From: Siphonodentalium dalli
Taxonomy: Eukaryota > Mollusca > Scaphopoda > Gadilida > Siphonodentaliidae
Assembly (NCBI GenBank): GCA_032622095.1
Contig: CP136063.1
Coordinates: forward strand, 281,785,426 to 281,849,425
DNA: 64,000 bases
Direction: 5' to 3'
Numbering within the stretch: position 1 is the first letter of the stretch; each line of letters starts with the position of its first letter. The notes below the pieces were generated by a model. The model was not told where the DNA came from, did no database searches, and worked only from the letters and a program-made list of their open reading frames with translations. The position numbers and the translations under genes are program-made. Shown here piece after piece: positions 33,092-44,249 of this stretch.

Positions 33092-33196
33092 ATGGCAGAA
33101 GATGTGGAAACTACATCGGTGAAATTTGATGTAACTCATGGTGACCACCAGCCAGATCAAGCTTTATTGGAAGGAGTTCCACTGGACTACACATGA
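33092..33196 (+). CDS. Short exon-like frame, possible C-terminal exon
   Basis: A 34-residue frame beginning MAEDVETTSVKFDVTHGD and ending in TGA. A GAAATAAAAGGTTTATTTT segment about 30 bp downstream carries an AATAAA signal on each strand, so this frame and the minus-strand frame at 33252-33549 are arranged convergently around shared polyadenylation signals. Harbinger elements usually carry two genes, so this may be the remnant of one. I recognise no domain, and it may be chance. Confidence 0.2.
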   Translation: MAEDVETTSVKFDVTHGDHQPDQALLEGVPLDYT

Positions 33197-33251
33197 ATTG
33201 ATAATATTAAATCACAACAATAATTTATGAAATAAAAGGTTTATTTTCTAA

Positions 33252-33549
33252 TTAATCACAGACTTTCATAAAAATCTTGAAGTTTGGAATAGTGCTGATC
33301 CACAAACCAGAGTGCATTACATACAATAGCCACATATTGCCGACCCACACTGTCAACGCTAACCATTCGGCAGCCCACTTTGTTTTCAACCAGTCAATGA
33401 ATGAATTGCACAATTTGTTACGTTTGTTTTTCACATTTGTCTTACTGGGCAACACCACCTCCTTGCAACTTGTCATCAGCACCGAGAATACATCAACTAC
33501 TTCTCCCGATTTATTCTCTGGTACATCTTCTTTGGTCACTCGAATTTGA
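33252..33549 (-). CDS. Unrecognised exon-like frame, possible 3' exon of a transposon gene
   Basis: A minus-strand frame of about 98 codons with protein-like composition (TKEDVPENKSGEVVDVFSVL, then a tryptophan-rich WLKTKWAAEWLALTVWVG). It ends in TAA followed by AATAAA on the minus strand. A frame on the opposite strand (33277-33549) is its shadow. Upstream it runs into the long palindrome. No domain is recognised. Its position inside the Harbinger-like element suggests a fragment of a transposon-encoded protein, but this is inference. Confidence 0.3.
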
Positions 33550-33589
33550 AATTATCGTCCGAAAAATTGCGTGACTTCAGAAAACATGA

Positions 33590-35830
33590 TGATTGATGAT
33601 CTAGACCCAGTTGAGTCACATACATGATATACACATGTATGAGACTCAGATCTCGTCAGTAGTGGCCGGATCTGATGCTCATACCTTTTCTAATTACAGG
33701 CGACAAAGGACTCCTGGTCGCAGATTCTGCTTGGTTCTCTTATTATGGTGACAATAAAGACAAGATTCCACCAAAAGTTCCGAAATCCGCGCCTTCATGA
33801 GCTAAAATAAAGACTTTTGTCATTTGTGCAAAAGAAATTGTTGTCTGTCTGTTTACGGAAGCGATATTTCACCACATGTTAATGCTGTTTGTCATGCGCA
33901 GTTCAATGTTTCATGATGGTCAATAAAATGTGTACTCCACCCCGAAGACGACTGTTGGAAATGTGTACTTGGAAGATATTATGGAAAAACTAAATTCTTT
34001 TGCTAAATGTTATGCTACTATGCCAATATATTACATATGTAATAAAAATATTACCGAAAAATTATCAACATATACTTTTTAATAGAATTGTTGCATCGAA
34101 AATATACTATTTAAAAAGTGTACTCCAAGCCAGAATGAGAAAAAGTGTAGCCGAGTTAGATCATGCTTTATTACCCACTTCTACAAAATGTTGTATTATA
34201 CTTTCAACAAGTTGTAGAAATATATTGGTGATGTGAAGTAATTATTTTATTCAGTGAAACATAATCAGTTCTCACATTTGTCATGGTGTCAAAAAATGAC
34301 ATACTCCGGCCCTGACGCCGACTCGGGGAAATTGTGTGTATACCGGTACCGGTACTCGGAAGATATATGGTATAATTGCATCACTATACGGTATATATAC
34401 TTATACCATTGTTAACTTCATTAAAAGTTGAACAAAACAATCATTCTCCTATTATAATAAAGTGTACATCGAAATAGCATTAAAAAGTGTAGGCCTACTG
34501 CCCTACTCCGGATCCGACTCATACATTTGGCCAATATCGGGGTTTTTTTTTTCATTCAGTGTCTATTTGTTCAGTTTAATTACGGTACCTACTCTCGTCC
34601 TGTATCTGGGATTGGGATAAGCAGACTTCATGGTAGCCGTTTTGTTATAGTTTTCTTTGTCCTGGTTTTCCCCCTGCACTAACAGCTACAAACTTGCACC
34701 ATCATCTGGTCGTCCGTTGTTCGCACAGTAGTGAAACAAACGCTATTTATTTATACCATATCAGGAATAGACTCACACGGAATGCTCTTTTCCAAAAGCA
34801 AATATTTTTAGGTGTAACATGTTTTCATATTAGCGAAACAAACGCTAATTATAATAACCTATTTAGTGACACTTTAGTGATAATATATCGCCATTTTATT
34901 GTTCATAAATAGGCCTAACAAGTTTTGAGACTTTTTTTTACCATACAGTTGACTGGTTTATAGCATTAGTCTGTTGCAGTAAATCGATTCTGATAACTAA
35001 AGCTTATTTTGAACAAATGTTGTTATTGTATATATATACGCAATAGGCACACGAAAGCAAACCTTATGGGTGTTAGAATACAAACACAGTTCGCGCAGCT
35101 ATCAATGCGCGACGATGTGATTATGTCATTTTTGACACCATGCATGACAAATGTGAGAACTGATTATGTTTCACTGAATAAAATAATCACCAATATATTT
35201 CTACAACTTGTTGAAAGTATAATACAACATTTTGTAGAAGTGGGTAATAAAGCATGATCTAACTCGGCTACACTTTTTCTCATTCTGGCTTGGAGTACAC
35301 GTTTTAAATAGTATATTTTCGAAGCAACAATTCTATTAAAAAGTATATGTTGATAATTTTTCGGTAATATTTTTATTACATATGTAATAAATTGGCATAG
35401 TAGCATAACATTTAGCAAAATAATTTAGTTTTTCCATAATATCTTCCAAGTACACATTTCCAACAGTCGTCTTCGGGGTGGAGTACACGTTTTATTGACC
35501 ATCATGAAACATTGAACTGCGCATGACAAACAGCATTAACATGTGGTGAAATATCGCTTCCGTAAACAGACAGACAACAATTTCTTTTGCACAAATGACA
35601 AAAGTCTTTATTTTAGCTCATGAAGGCGCGGATTTCAGAACTTTTGGTGGAATCTTGTCTTTATTGTCACCATAATAAGAGAACCAAGCAGAATCTGCGA
35701 CCAGGAGTCCTTTGTCGCCTGTAATTAGAAAAGGTATGAGCATCAGATCCGGCCACTACTGACCCAATCTGAGTCTCATACATGTGTATATCATGTATGT
35801 GACTCAACTGGGTCTATTGATGATCATGAT
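33590..35830. repeat. Near-perfect large palindrome (arms about 710 bp, spacer about 820 bp)
   Basis: Arms 33590-34302 and 35122-35830 are inverted copies with very few differences; one is an 8-bp insertion, GTGAAGTA, near 34234 in the left arm. Each arm contains a small exon-like unit: an acceptor TTTTCTAATTACAG at 33699, a 33-codon frame starting DKGLLVADSAWFSYY to TGA at 33798, and AATAAA at 33806, mirrored at 35718-35618 on the minus strand. Frames of 78 and 84 residues in the arms are duplicates of one another for the same reason. The central spacer holds only AT-rich sequence. Confidence 0.85.
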
Positions 35831-36028
35831 CATGATGTCTCCTGCAACTGTGTCAAAGTCCCCCGTTTTCGTTTTTGAAACAACCAGGTCAAAATCATCG
35901 TCAATGTCTTTCGTGGACATGAAATCATCAGCCATTTGAGGAACAGTTTTTGATCTGTTGTCTGATATAATTGTCCATTTGCCTTCCGACGCATTCTGCA
36001 CGATACAAATGTTCACCAAAGTCGCCAT
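35804..36028 (-). CDS. Unrecognised exon-like frame, possible 5' exon of a transposon gene
   Basis: A 74-residue minus-strand frame, MATLVNICIVQNASEGKW followed by an acidic KDIDDDFDLVVSKT stretch. The ATG lies about 260 bp inside the right end of the Harbinger-like element, a normal position for a first coding exon. No strong splice donor is visible before the stop. Composition is protein-like and I recognise no family. It and 33252-33549 might belong to one minus-strand gene split by the palindrome. Confidence 0.3.
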   Translation of the reverse strand: MATLVNICIVQNASEGKWTIISDNRSKTVPQMADDFMSTKDIDDDFDLVVSKTKTGDFDTVAGDIMIMIINRPS

Positions 36029-36479
36029 TTTGTTATTATTTTAAACAGGAAGTTTGTCAGAATTATCCGCCCTTGTTTGTGAATGTAAAGTCCGGATAGA
36101 TTTGCAGTCCGGATAGATTTGCAGTTTGCGTAAAGTTTCAAGACGAAGTTATCGGTCTGGGGCGGTTCGGGACATGCGGTATTTATATATTTATTATTTT
36201 ATAGGTGCCAATAAATAAGGGGGAGGCGCAGGTTTTTGGGGGACGCGGCGATCCCTGAGAAACGAACTATTAAGTGTGTATGGCCTAATACAGAAGTTAA
36301 TACTACCACGAGTTGCCACAACTAAAACAGAAGGTAATGCTATTGCGAGTCTACCATTTCGATAAAGAACTTAGACTTGCTCCCATGCAAACCAATGAAA
36401 ACAAGAGGTGATATGTCAATAAGAGCTAAGGTTGAGTTATGGATAAACCTATTTATTCACCAGGGATGTTTAGATACAT

Positions 36480-36740
36480 ACGTGTATAACCATGAAATGC
36501 GCTTAAGATTAGGCAATTGATTGTGCGTAAGCAAAATTGATTGCGCTTAAGCACAAATAATTATGTTTTCAAGAACAAATCACTATGCTTAAGCACAATC
36601 GATTGCACTTAAGAGCAATGATTGCTCTTAAGCACAATGATAAGTTCAACTAATTGTGCTTAAGTGTAATTATTTGTGCTTAAGTGCAATTAATTGCACT
36701 TAAGCGCACTTCATTATTAAATGACAATTTGGCCTCCCAG
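36480..36740. repeat. Degenerate CTTAAG-palindrome array, one end of the foldback family
   Basis: About ten short imperfect palindromes such as TTGTGCTTAAGCACAA and ATTGCACTTAAGTGCAAT. It ends with ATTAAATGACAATTTGGCCT, which corresponds to the right terminus of foldback copies A and B. A left terminus is not recognised, so this is an old or partial member. A smaller scrap (GTTACGCTTAAGCATAAT) is at about 43576. Confidence 0.65.
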
Positions 36741-38029
36741 AGGCGAATGCCCGTATAAATCATATTCTACCAGTACAAAACCTCGGGAACTTTTTTAAGT
36801 ATTGATAGAGAACCTTATAAAGCTGAAAAAATAACAAGGGGAATATATTTCTTTATTAATACCTGTCGCTTAATAGTTTATTCATAAGTAGGTGAAAGTG
36901 CCAACTCGAGATGACATTATTTAACAGACTTGATGGGTGAGTTTGCTATGCGCACTTACAATCATGGAATTTCTGCAGGGTAATTAATTCAGTGTTTTTG
37001 TGATATCAGCTCACTAAAGCCACAAAAAGCATGCATTTTCGAGCTGGGACCACCCCATACTTTGAAGTTGATTATCGAGGAACAAATATAAACAAAGAAA
37101 TATGTTCCCTGCCTTGTTTGTTCAATGTTATAAAGTTCATTATCAAAACATAACAAAATTCCCAAGTTTTGTACTGATGGAATAAGATCTCTACAGGCGC
37201 TAAGCAGAGTAAAGATTCATGACATGATCTAGGGGAGGGGGTTTCTTCATTTTCAACAAGATAGCTCCAGGCTGTTGACCCAACATTCAACAATAATTTG
37301 AACAAGGACTAAATCATGCCAGAAGCTCCCACAAAAATATTCATGATTGCCAATTACTCAATTAATAAATTCAATTGCAAGTCTATCACAGCTAGTGACA
37401 GTCAGTTGTGGTATTCAGTTATTAACAGAGTTGTAATTATATTAAATTTAATTCATTAGTGAAAATTCATACATGTGTTAAGTACCTTATTAATAAATCA
37501 TTTAAAATAAGTCTTCTTAAATATATCTCTTCATGATATTGATGATGTCCATCCCTCTCATAGCAGACCCCAGACTCCTATACTGAATACTAATAACAAA
37601 TAGGTGGTTTTTCTGTTTACCAGCAGGTACCAGATAAGAAAATATGTATAGTGACAATGGAGTGAAATCTCCTGGAACTGTAAGATTTATCTCACAGTTT
37701 GTCATTGAGCATCAAATTGATTATTTTTTTGTCAAAATGACATATTTAGATATAATTCAGTCTCATACTTCTTGGTGAGCTGGGGTTATGGACAATATTT
37801 CAGCAGCAAAAATGTAATTCTTTTCATATTTATAATAGTGTGAAATAACCATGGCTTCTATCCTATATTTTTTATCTTGTACCCATGATTCACCTATGTT
37901 ATTCAGGATTTATGGGAGGTGCTAGTATACCATCAGTAGTCAGAGTAATCAAAACTATGTGGTTCATTTATGAGACAAAATACCGAACCTGGAGGGTCGG
38001 AACTAAAACTAATTACAACAAAAATTGTC
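36741..38029. other. AT-rich, no gene recognised
   Basis: About 1.3 kb without a supportable frame. Short frames at 37072-37305 and 37517-37705 (minus) lack motifs. No repeat unit seen. Confidence 0.45.
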
Positions 38030-38310
38030 TATTTAGGAATAAAATCAATTAACCCTTTCATTTTATGGGAGCAGCATTCACCCTTCCATGATTGGAGCAT
38101 TGGAAATATTGCAAAAAAAACTTGTGCTAATGCATTCTCTTATATATGGTAGTTTCCAGTAGGGATCCTAGAATATATAAGAGAATATATTACATTGGCC
38201 TAACAATATTTACCTTGACCTTGTAAGCCAGTGCATTCTCTTATATATGTGAGGCTACCTATGGTACCTGCAGATATAAGGGAATGCACTGGCACATGAT
38301 TCAATGCTCC
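38030..38310. repeat. Palindromic repeat family I, copy 2
   Basis: Reads CCCTTCCATGATTGGAGC, then two hairpins (TTCTCTTATATATGG ... ATATATAAGAGAATA and TGCATTCTCTTATATATGTG ... GATATAAGGGAATGCACTGG). TTACCTTGACCTTGTAAGCC lies between them and GCTCCACTAGCGCAGCTCCC at the end. A hairpin-rich MITE-like repeat. Confidence 0.75.
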
Positions 38311-39094
38311 ACTAGCGCAGCTCCCATCAAGAAATGGTTATATTATATATTTGAGTCTCCCAAGTTCTTCCAACTGCATATTTTGTAGATTTTATTTTCC
38401 TGCTTTACAGAAGAAATTTAATCATTTACAAATTTCCAAATTCACTAAAGATGGATTATCTCTTCCTCTAACATGTGTTGTATAGTTTACTGGTTATAAA
38501 ATAATAAAAATAAGCCGGAGATACCTGTCTGGAAATGTTACTATCAATTAATATTGATTTTAAATCAATATGTATTTTTTAATGCGAGAATTAAGTGGGA
38601 TATATATTTGTTCCTATTTTTTTTAGAAAAAGTTCCAATAAACACGAGCCCTAAAATACTGGACATTGATTGTATGCTTATTATAATACTAATTGATAGA
38701 AGTGTTTCCAGACAGGGGTCTTCGATTCATATTTATTATGTTATACATAGGAAACTATAAAATACTTGTTATAGAAAGAGATAATGATTAATCCATCTGT
38801 AAGAGTAAGTGTTTTTCAAGTTGTGTGTCTTCAAGAATTGGAGTGTATCACACTGAGCCAAATTCAATATATGATGGTCAGGTATTTCAAAGACTAGAAA
38901 CAAAATTAACAGCTTTTTCATAGTTTTAGTAATTTTCTGACTAGATTGTGTACAAAACATGATTTCTTATTAGTCTATGGTGAAGACAAAACTATTTTTG
39001 AACAAATTATGTGTTAGACTTACAAACTGTGAAGGGATTTCCAAACACATTGTGATGCTATCGTTTTACAATTGAAAGTGTTCTAAATAATTTT
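38311..39094. other. AT-rich, no gene recognised
   Basis: No supportable frame. The small frames at 38554-38760 and 38769-38960 have no motif. Confidence 0.45.
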
Positions 39095-39500
39095 GCACAT
39101 TTCATGACTGGAGCTTCCTGAAATTTAGCGAAAACACTGTACCAATGCATTCTCTTATATATGACAGTCTCCCATAGGCAGACTCACATATTTAAGAGAA
39201 TTCATTGGCCTAACAACATTTATCTTGACCATGAAAGCCAGTGCATTCTTTTATATTTACAACCTGCCATATGGGAGACCATTATTTATGATTAATCCTT
39301 CCATAATTGGAGCTTCATGAAATGTTTTGAAAACTTGTGCCAATGCATTCTCTTATATATGCGAGTCTCCAATAGGATGCCTTGCATATATAAGAGAATG
39401 CATTAAGCTAACAATACTTATATTGAACTTCTAAGCCAGTGCAGTCTCTTATATTTAAGATTGTATATATGCGAGATTCATATATATAAAAGAATGCATA
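39095..39500. repeat. Palindromic repeat family I, copies 3 and 4 in tandem
   Basis: Two consecutive family members: one begins TTTCATGACTGGAGCTTCC near 39101, the next CCTTCCATAATTGGAGCTTC near 39297. Each has the TATATATGCGAGTCTCC hairpins and an intervening TTATCTTGACC-like or TTATATTGAAC-like spacer. The second is the more decayed at its 3' end. Confidence 0.7.
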
Positions 39501-39709
39501 AGCATGACTGGTTGTTTTTTCTATTTATGCCCCAACATTTGTTAAACAGACAAAAATGCCAAAAAATGGCATTTTTGGAAAAGTATCAAGACTGAAGGAG
39601 TAATCTCAGTCATAAGTTAATTTTATTCAACAAAACACCAACAAAAAAAATGCCATGAGAAAAACAGGGTATATGGATAATTAAATTTATTTCAATTTGC
39701 TCTGGAGGT

Positions 39710-39731
39710 GGGGGGGGGGGGGGGGGGGGGG
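39710..39731 (+). repeat. Homopolymer run of 22 G
   Basis: An uninterrupted G run in an otherwise AT-rich region, not part of the 170-bp G/C-run family. Such runs are likely length-variable and prone to assembly error. Confidence 0.85.
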
Positions 39732-40657
39732 TAATATATATTCAGACACATATGATACTTTTTTACATTTTACCATTTCTGCGATTCACCCACCCCCGCA
39801 ACCAATTTCTTTCCCTCTTTACAATTGTTTTCCCAAAGCATTTTTCAACACCCCTCCCCATCTGTCTGTCTGAATATATATGTGGAGATTCTATGAGGAA
39901 ACAACTATTTTTTACCATCTTACCATCCGCCCAGAACATTAAACCTTTCTAAGGCTGAAGGGGTCACTCTCACCAAAAAAAGTGCTGAAGGGTACACATG
40001 GTTTGAAAATGTGCTGAAGGTTTGTGATCGCCACCAACACCGTTACTTGAAGGAATTAGTCTGTCAAAAAAATATTTTTTTTATCGTCATAATACTAATA
40101 ATATATGTCTAACAGACCCATTTCGCCAAGAAAATTCAAAATCGAGCAGATAGCATTTTTATTATTATGATATTAAAAAAATCGCGGAAATATCCGAAGT
40201 CAGTCACGTGAGTGCAATCACATGACCACAACGCGGTCACATGACCGATTATCTGCATCGACGCTTACCGATGACAGCGGTGGGTGGAGCTTGAAATAAT
40301 TCCGCCAATCGCGTAACGAGTTGATAAATTACGCTGGTTAATTACCTAAGCCTTTACGATCAATAGCGATTACGGAATAAAACTGTTTGAATATTTGAAT
40401 GTGCTGAATTATGAACTGGATTTGCTAGAATGTTCGATTATATAACGAATAATGATGGCTAAAATGCACTTTGAGGCGATAAAAGTTGTTTGAAATGAGA
40501 TTAATTTATGCAGAAATGCAATGAGCGAGCGGAATTTCGTGCGAAACTAATTTAACTGTTTCTGAAAGAATACAAGTTACGCCATATACCGGTACTTCAT
40601 TCTTCGTTGTATGGTACCAATTTCGGAAGCTAGTTTACACACTAGTGTCATCCCGTT

Positions 40658-40867
40658 GTGCGCTATATGCGTACAATTAAATACAAATGGGGTGTGATTA
40701 AAAAGTTGGTAGTTATTGTACTAGAGCATGTACATGTATCATGGTGGCTTATATTCGTCATAATAATGTTCCTGTCTGTTTCTTCACACGAAACATTTTG
40801 TGTGGAGAAGTGCACAACTGTGAACAGCTTGCTAAAATCCTTCAAGTCAAGATCGATAAGTGAGTAA
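40658..40867 (+). CDS. Small hydrophobic frame of doubtful status
   Basis: A 69-residue frame with one hydrophobic segment (WWLIFVIIMFLSVSS) after a basic N-terminus, resembling a signal anchor. It sits inside the inverted-end element and overlaps a minus-strand frame of similar size. No homology is recognised and it may be chance. Confidence 0.12.
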   Translation: MRYMRTIKYKWGVIKKLVVIVLEHVHVSWWLIFVIIMFLSVSSHETFCVEKCTTVNSLLKSFKSRSISE

Positions 40868-41659
40868 ACAAAATAATTCACTCGAATACACAACAGACTG
40901 TTGAAACTACAATAATTATTAGTTAGGCTGCAGTTTGGCATAACGACATTTTTTTTAATTGAAGGCTATCCTGGCATTGTTTTTCAGTTTGTTGTTCGTT
41001 TTATTTTACGTTTTGATGGCACATATTGACTTTCTAGAGAGGATTTTTTTGAATTGTTAGCATAGAAAAAATCCAATGATTGCTTCTAATAAAGAGCATC
41101 CATGTTTTCGTCGCGGTGTAGACAATAAAGAGCGTTCTCAATTATGAACGTGCTCTATTTCGATATGTCATGGGTGATTTTGTATGTGGTATTGTGACAA
41201 TTGAATATAAAGAGCGTCCATGCTCCCGTCTCCCAGAAGCGGTAGACAATAAAGAGCGTTCTAAATTACGCACTGTGTTGTCTTTTTGGAGGTACTAAAT
41301 AATGGATCGCTAGCCCGCCCACAACCGACACACTACATCTACTAGGCATCTTGGAATATGTGGAGATGACAGATACTCGGGGTATTTATATCGAAAGTAA
41401 AACAACAAACAAACACAAAACAAAAGCGCCTAAATAAAGTTAACATTATTCAGCCCAGTGTTTATATTAATTTGAGCGCTTCTTATATATGTATGACCAG
41501 AGAGATAATGTTCTTTCTACTATGGGGGGTTTGGGAAACTTTCCCGGGAAGATTTGAAAGGGGCGGAACCCCTCTCCTACAACCCACTTGAAATTTAATG
41601 AGGATACATGTAATGGTATTACATTAACATGAGATTGGTGAGGTGAAAATGAAAATGAT

Positions 41660-42542
41660 CTATTTTTTTTTTGTGGATTTCTTTGCTTTCTTTTTCATTC
41701 GGTTGGATGTAGCTGCTGTTGTGGTTGTTGTTGTTGTTGTGTCTGAGTCAGAATTCCAGAGCGCTTGATTTCGAGCAATCGCTGCGGCGGTCCCGGTGTC
41801 GAACCAGGCTCTAATTGCTTCTCCCATTTTTTTCCTTTTCGACGGGATTCTTACACTTAAGGGACATGGCCTCGATCACCGCTTGTTCAGCATTCGAACT
41901 GATGGAGTAGGTGGATTGAGTGCTGACGTTGGCGCTGGTGTTGTTGTTGGTGCTGGTGGAGCTGGAGGACACCGGGATGTTTTGGTAATCCGGTGTCCGA
42001 GGTGTAAAGCTGTCCAGTTCCACGTCGAAGCTGGCGGCAGGAACATCTGGGGTGGTATCCACGTCCCTGTCTCCGCAAGCCTCGACGACGACAGCAGGGA
42101 CCTCCGGCAGATCCACGGAGTCCCTGCTAGCTGGTTCAACGTCGTCAGTCTCCATGCAGGTCGAGTCGTCTGGGCGTCTCTCAGACAACTTCGACCCGCC
42201 GGCTATGACTTTGGACGGCTGAGCCACACGGGGAGGGGTGACCGGTCGATCAACGGTCGCCCCCATCTTCTTCTTCCATTTCGCCCGTCTGGCTGCGTCC
42301 CTTCTCCTTCGAGCTGGTGTCTTTTTCTTAGGAGGCTCTTCTTTCATGGTACGGCTGGTCTTGGTCTTGCTCTTGCTCCGGGTGGAAGATTTCTGGGTTC
42401 CAGCATCCTCCGTCCGAAATTCAACACAGAGAGTCAAATAGCCTCTGTTAGACTGGAGATTCCAGCTAACAATATCCGCAATTTGAGATCTCTCTATTGC
42501 TGCTAACGCGGCGTCAGGGATTAGCTCCATTGTCCGTCGCAC
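41660..42542 (-). CDS. Uncharacterised basic protein of a TIR element, with a one-base frame break at an A7 run
   Basis: The first frame (42542-41811) gives 243 residues: an N-terminal helical and strand segment (ELIPDAALAAIERSQIADIV, then a WNLQSNRGYLTLCVEF strand), a strongly basic region with RRRRDAARRAKWKKKMG, an acidic middle (about 110-185) and a serine/threonine/asparagine-rich tract. At a run of seven A (plus-strand T 41827-41833) the protein-like reading moves by one base and continues as GEAIRAWFDTGTAAAIARNQ, a threonine tract and a lysine-rich tail to TAG at 41660, about 293 residues in all. The basic motif recalls poorly characterised proteins of marine invertebrate genomes, an impression I cannot verify. 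Function unknown; nucleic-acid binding is a guess from charge. Confidence 0.5.
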
Positions 42543-43779
42543 TAAGCCTAATCCAAAACCGTCTCACTCGCCGGCATCAGCACGAGGGCGGTTGCTTCCA
42601 ATTAAGGTTACAGACCGCTCAAATCACTCGTACCGACGCTCTGGCACACAAGGAACTAATGGAGTCAAATAAAATCTGACTTGTTCGCTCCACTTGCTGC
42701 CAGAGAATGTTCTTTCTATTCACTTTGTGGCATTTTAGAGTGCAAACAAGTTCGCGACTGACACTGATGAATAGTCCCTGAGTGATTACAAATCACCAAG
42801 TGAATACGCGAGACAATCAAAGCACTAATTACTGCCATCTATTCACCAAAGCAGACACGTGCCGGCATGTTATTAATGGCTACAAAAACAACAACCATTA
42901 TAGGCGCTATTAATTACTTTATTCACATAGTTATTGTCTTCTATTCCAGATAAACGGCCAAAGCGTAACGTGATCTATACACCCCACGCGCACATACGAC
43001 TCCGCATTTTAGTATCGACTGACTTACGATTACGTCATCGTAGTCAGCATAATAAACTTCGGCTCCGAATCTGTGTTTTTAATTTGCTCCCCACAAGTAC
43101 GTCACTCGTAGTTTAGTCACGGAAATCTCCGAATACCGGTGGTGGTATTATTTATTTATTTTACGGGTTATTTATTATGCGATCGGAATGGGACTTGGAT
43201 CATTTTAATCACAACAGGGAGGGCTTTCCGACTGCGTTTTGTAGTTTCTAGAGCGAATAAATCCTTTAAACTGTGTTTCTGAAAGTCTGACGCCCATGAG
43301 CAGTTTGTTTTCAGTTCATTTTCTGTTCATTGGAACGTAATCAATTATTCTCTAACATTAACAGAAATCATGGCAGATACGAAATCTAAACGTCATTTAG
43401 AACGACATTTCAAACCCTGTATACCATTCAGCACATTTTCAAATCCTGTGTACCCTTCAGCACTTTTTTTTGGTGAGAGTGACCCCTTCAGCCTTACTAA
43501 GTTAGATACATGTAGGTCTACCACTACATATAACGCTGTAAGGCAATAAAAAACAATTATGCTTTTAAAGCGTAATGGAGTTACGCTTAAGCATAATCAG
43601 CCATTATATGTTAGATTCATCTCCCATATAGTACTTAATATATGTAATGACAATGTTGTTGTTTGAGCCATCCAAATGATTTTGGAGTATAAATATAAGC
43701 AGCAAGTGAAATAATTGAAAAATAATTTATTATATATGATAAACAAGCATAAATTATAAATAGTTAAGCAATAGTTCCT

Positions 43780-44140
43780 TGTTAGCATTGTTGAAAACAT
43801 CCCATACTGTTGTTCCCCTCGCAGAGCAGATAGAAAACCGTCAATGTCACTGATATCAACAACCGACTATTCCAGGTGGTTCCATTGCACAGTTGTTTTA
43901 ACAAAGAAGGAGTGTTCGTATTGTGAGCTGCTAGTACGCAGAAGTTGGAACGATTCTGTGTTGTTACACACCTCCTTCTCCACTGGATTTTGACTGACAC
44001 GTACAGTCCTCAAATTTTGTTGGCTGTAGCCTGTATTTGCCTTGTGTTTTAGATAATCAGGCTTAGGAAGTGCTGGGAGCAACCCCATGACTATTTTGTG
44101 GTATTTAACCAGTCGCTGTTCTTTCCTTCTGGGAGCTTTA
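43780..44140 (-). pseudogene. LINE reverse transcriptase C-terminal scrap
   Basis: On the minus strand the reading KYHKIVMGLLPALPKPDYL, then FQLLRTSSSQYEHSFFVKTT and VQWNHLE, matches the conserved end of jockey/CR1/RTE-like reverse transcriptase proteins, where a SFF(V/P)RT..WN.LP motif precedes the C-terminus. Upstream frames are broken. Only about 110 codons remain, and no terminus or duplication was found. Confidence 0.6.
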
Positions 44141-44249
44141 CCTCAGACAGCATGTCTGTGACTGATCCATCATCTCGTCTGTATATGTTCTTTTCTGTAT
44201 CTGTTCTTTGAGTTTAAGAGAGCTAGATCTCGAGGTAAAGTGACCAATT

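Larger units (their letters stand above)
32802..36288. mobile_element. PIF/Harbinger-like DNA transposon copy 2 (TAA target duplication)
   Basis: Runs from GGCC at 32805 to GGCC ending at 36285, with TAA on both sides (32802-32804 and 36286-36288). The 35-bp ends are inverted copies with a few mismatches and share ACTTAATAGTT and GTTTCTCAGGGAT. GTTTCTCAG is also found in copy 1, so the two are one family. At 3.48 kb it could have been autonomous. It retains convergent exon-like frames around 33092-33549 and 35804-36028, and a long inner palindrome at 33590-35830. Confidence 0.75.
39950..43496. mobile_element. DNA element with about 70-bp inverted ends carrying one unknown basic protein
   Basis: The left end TAAGGCTGAAGGGGTCACTC continues through CACCAAAAAAAGTGCTGAAG and ATGTGCTGAAGG. 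The right end (to 43496) is its inverted copy with the same internal GTGCTGAA repeats. Flanks are TTTC on the left and CTAA on the right, so a target duplication could not be fixed. The only substantial frame is the minus-strand protein at 42542-41660. Direct repeats of AATAAAGAGCGT occur at 41086-41270. No DDE transposase is recognised; the element is either unclassified or a non-autonomous derivative. Confidence 0.7.
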
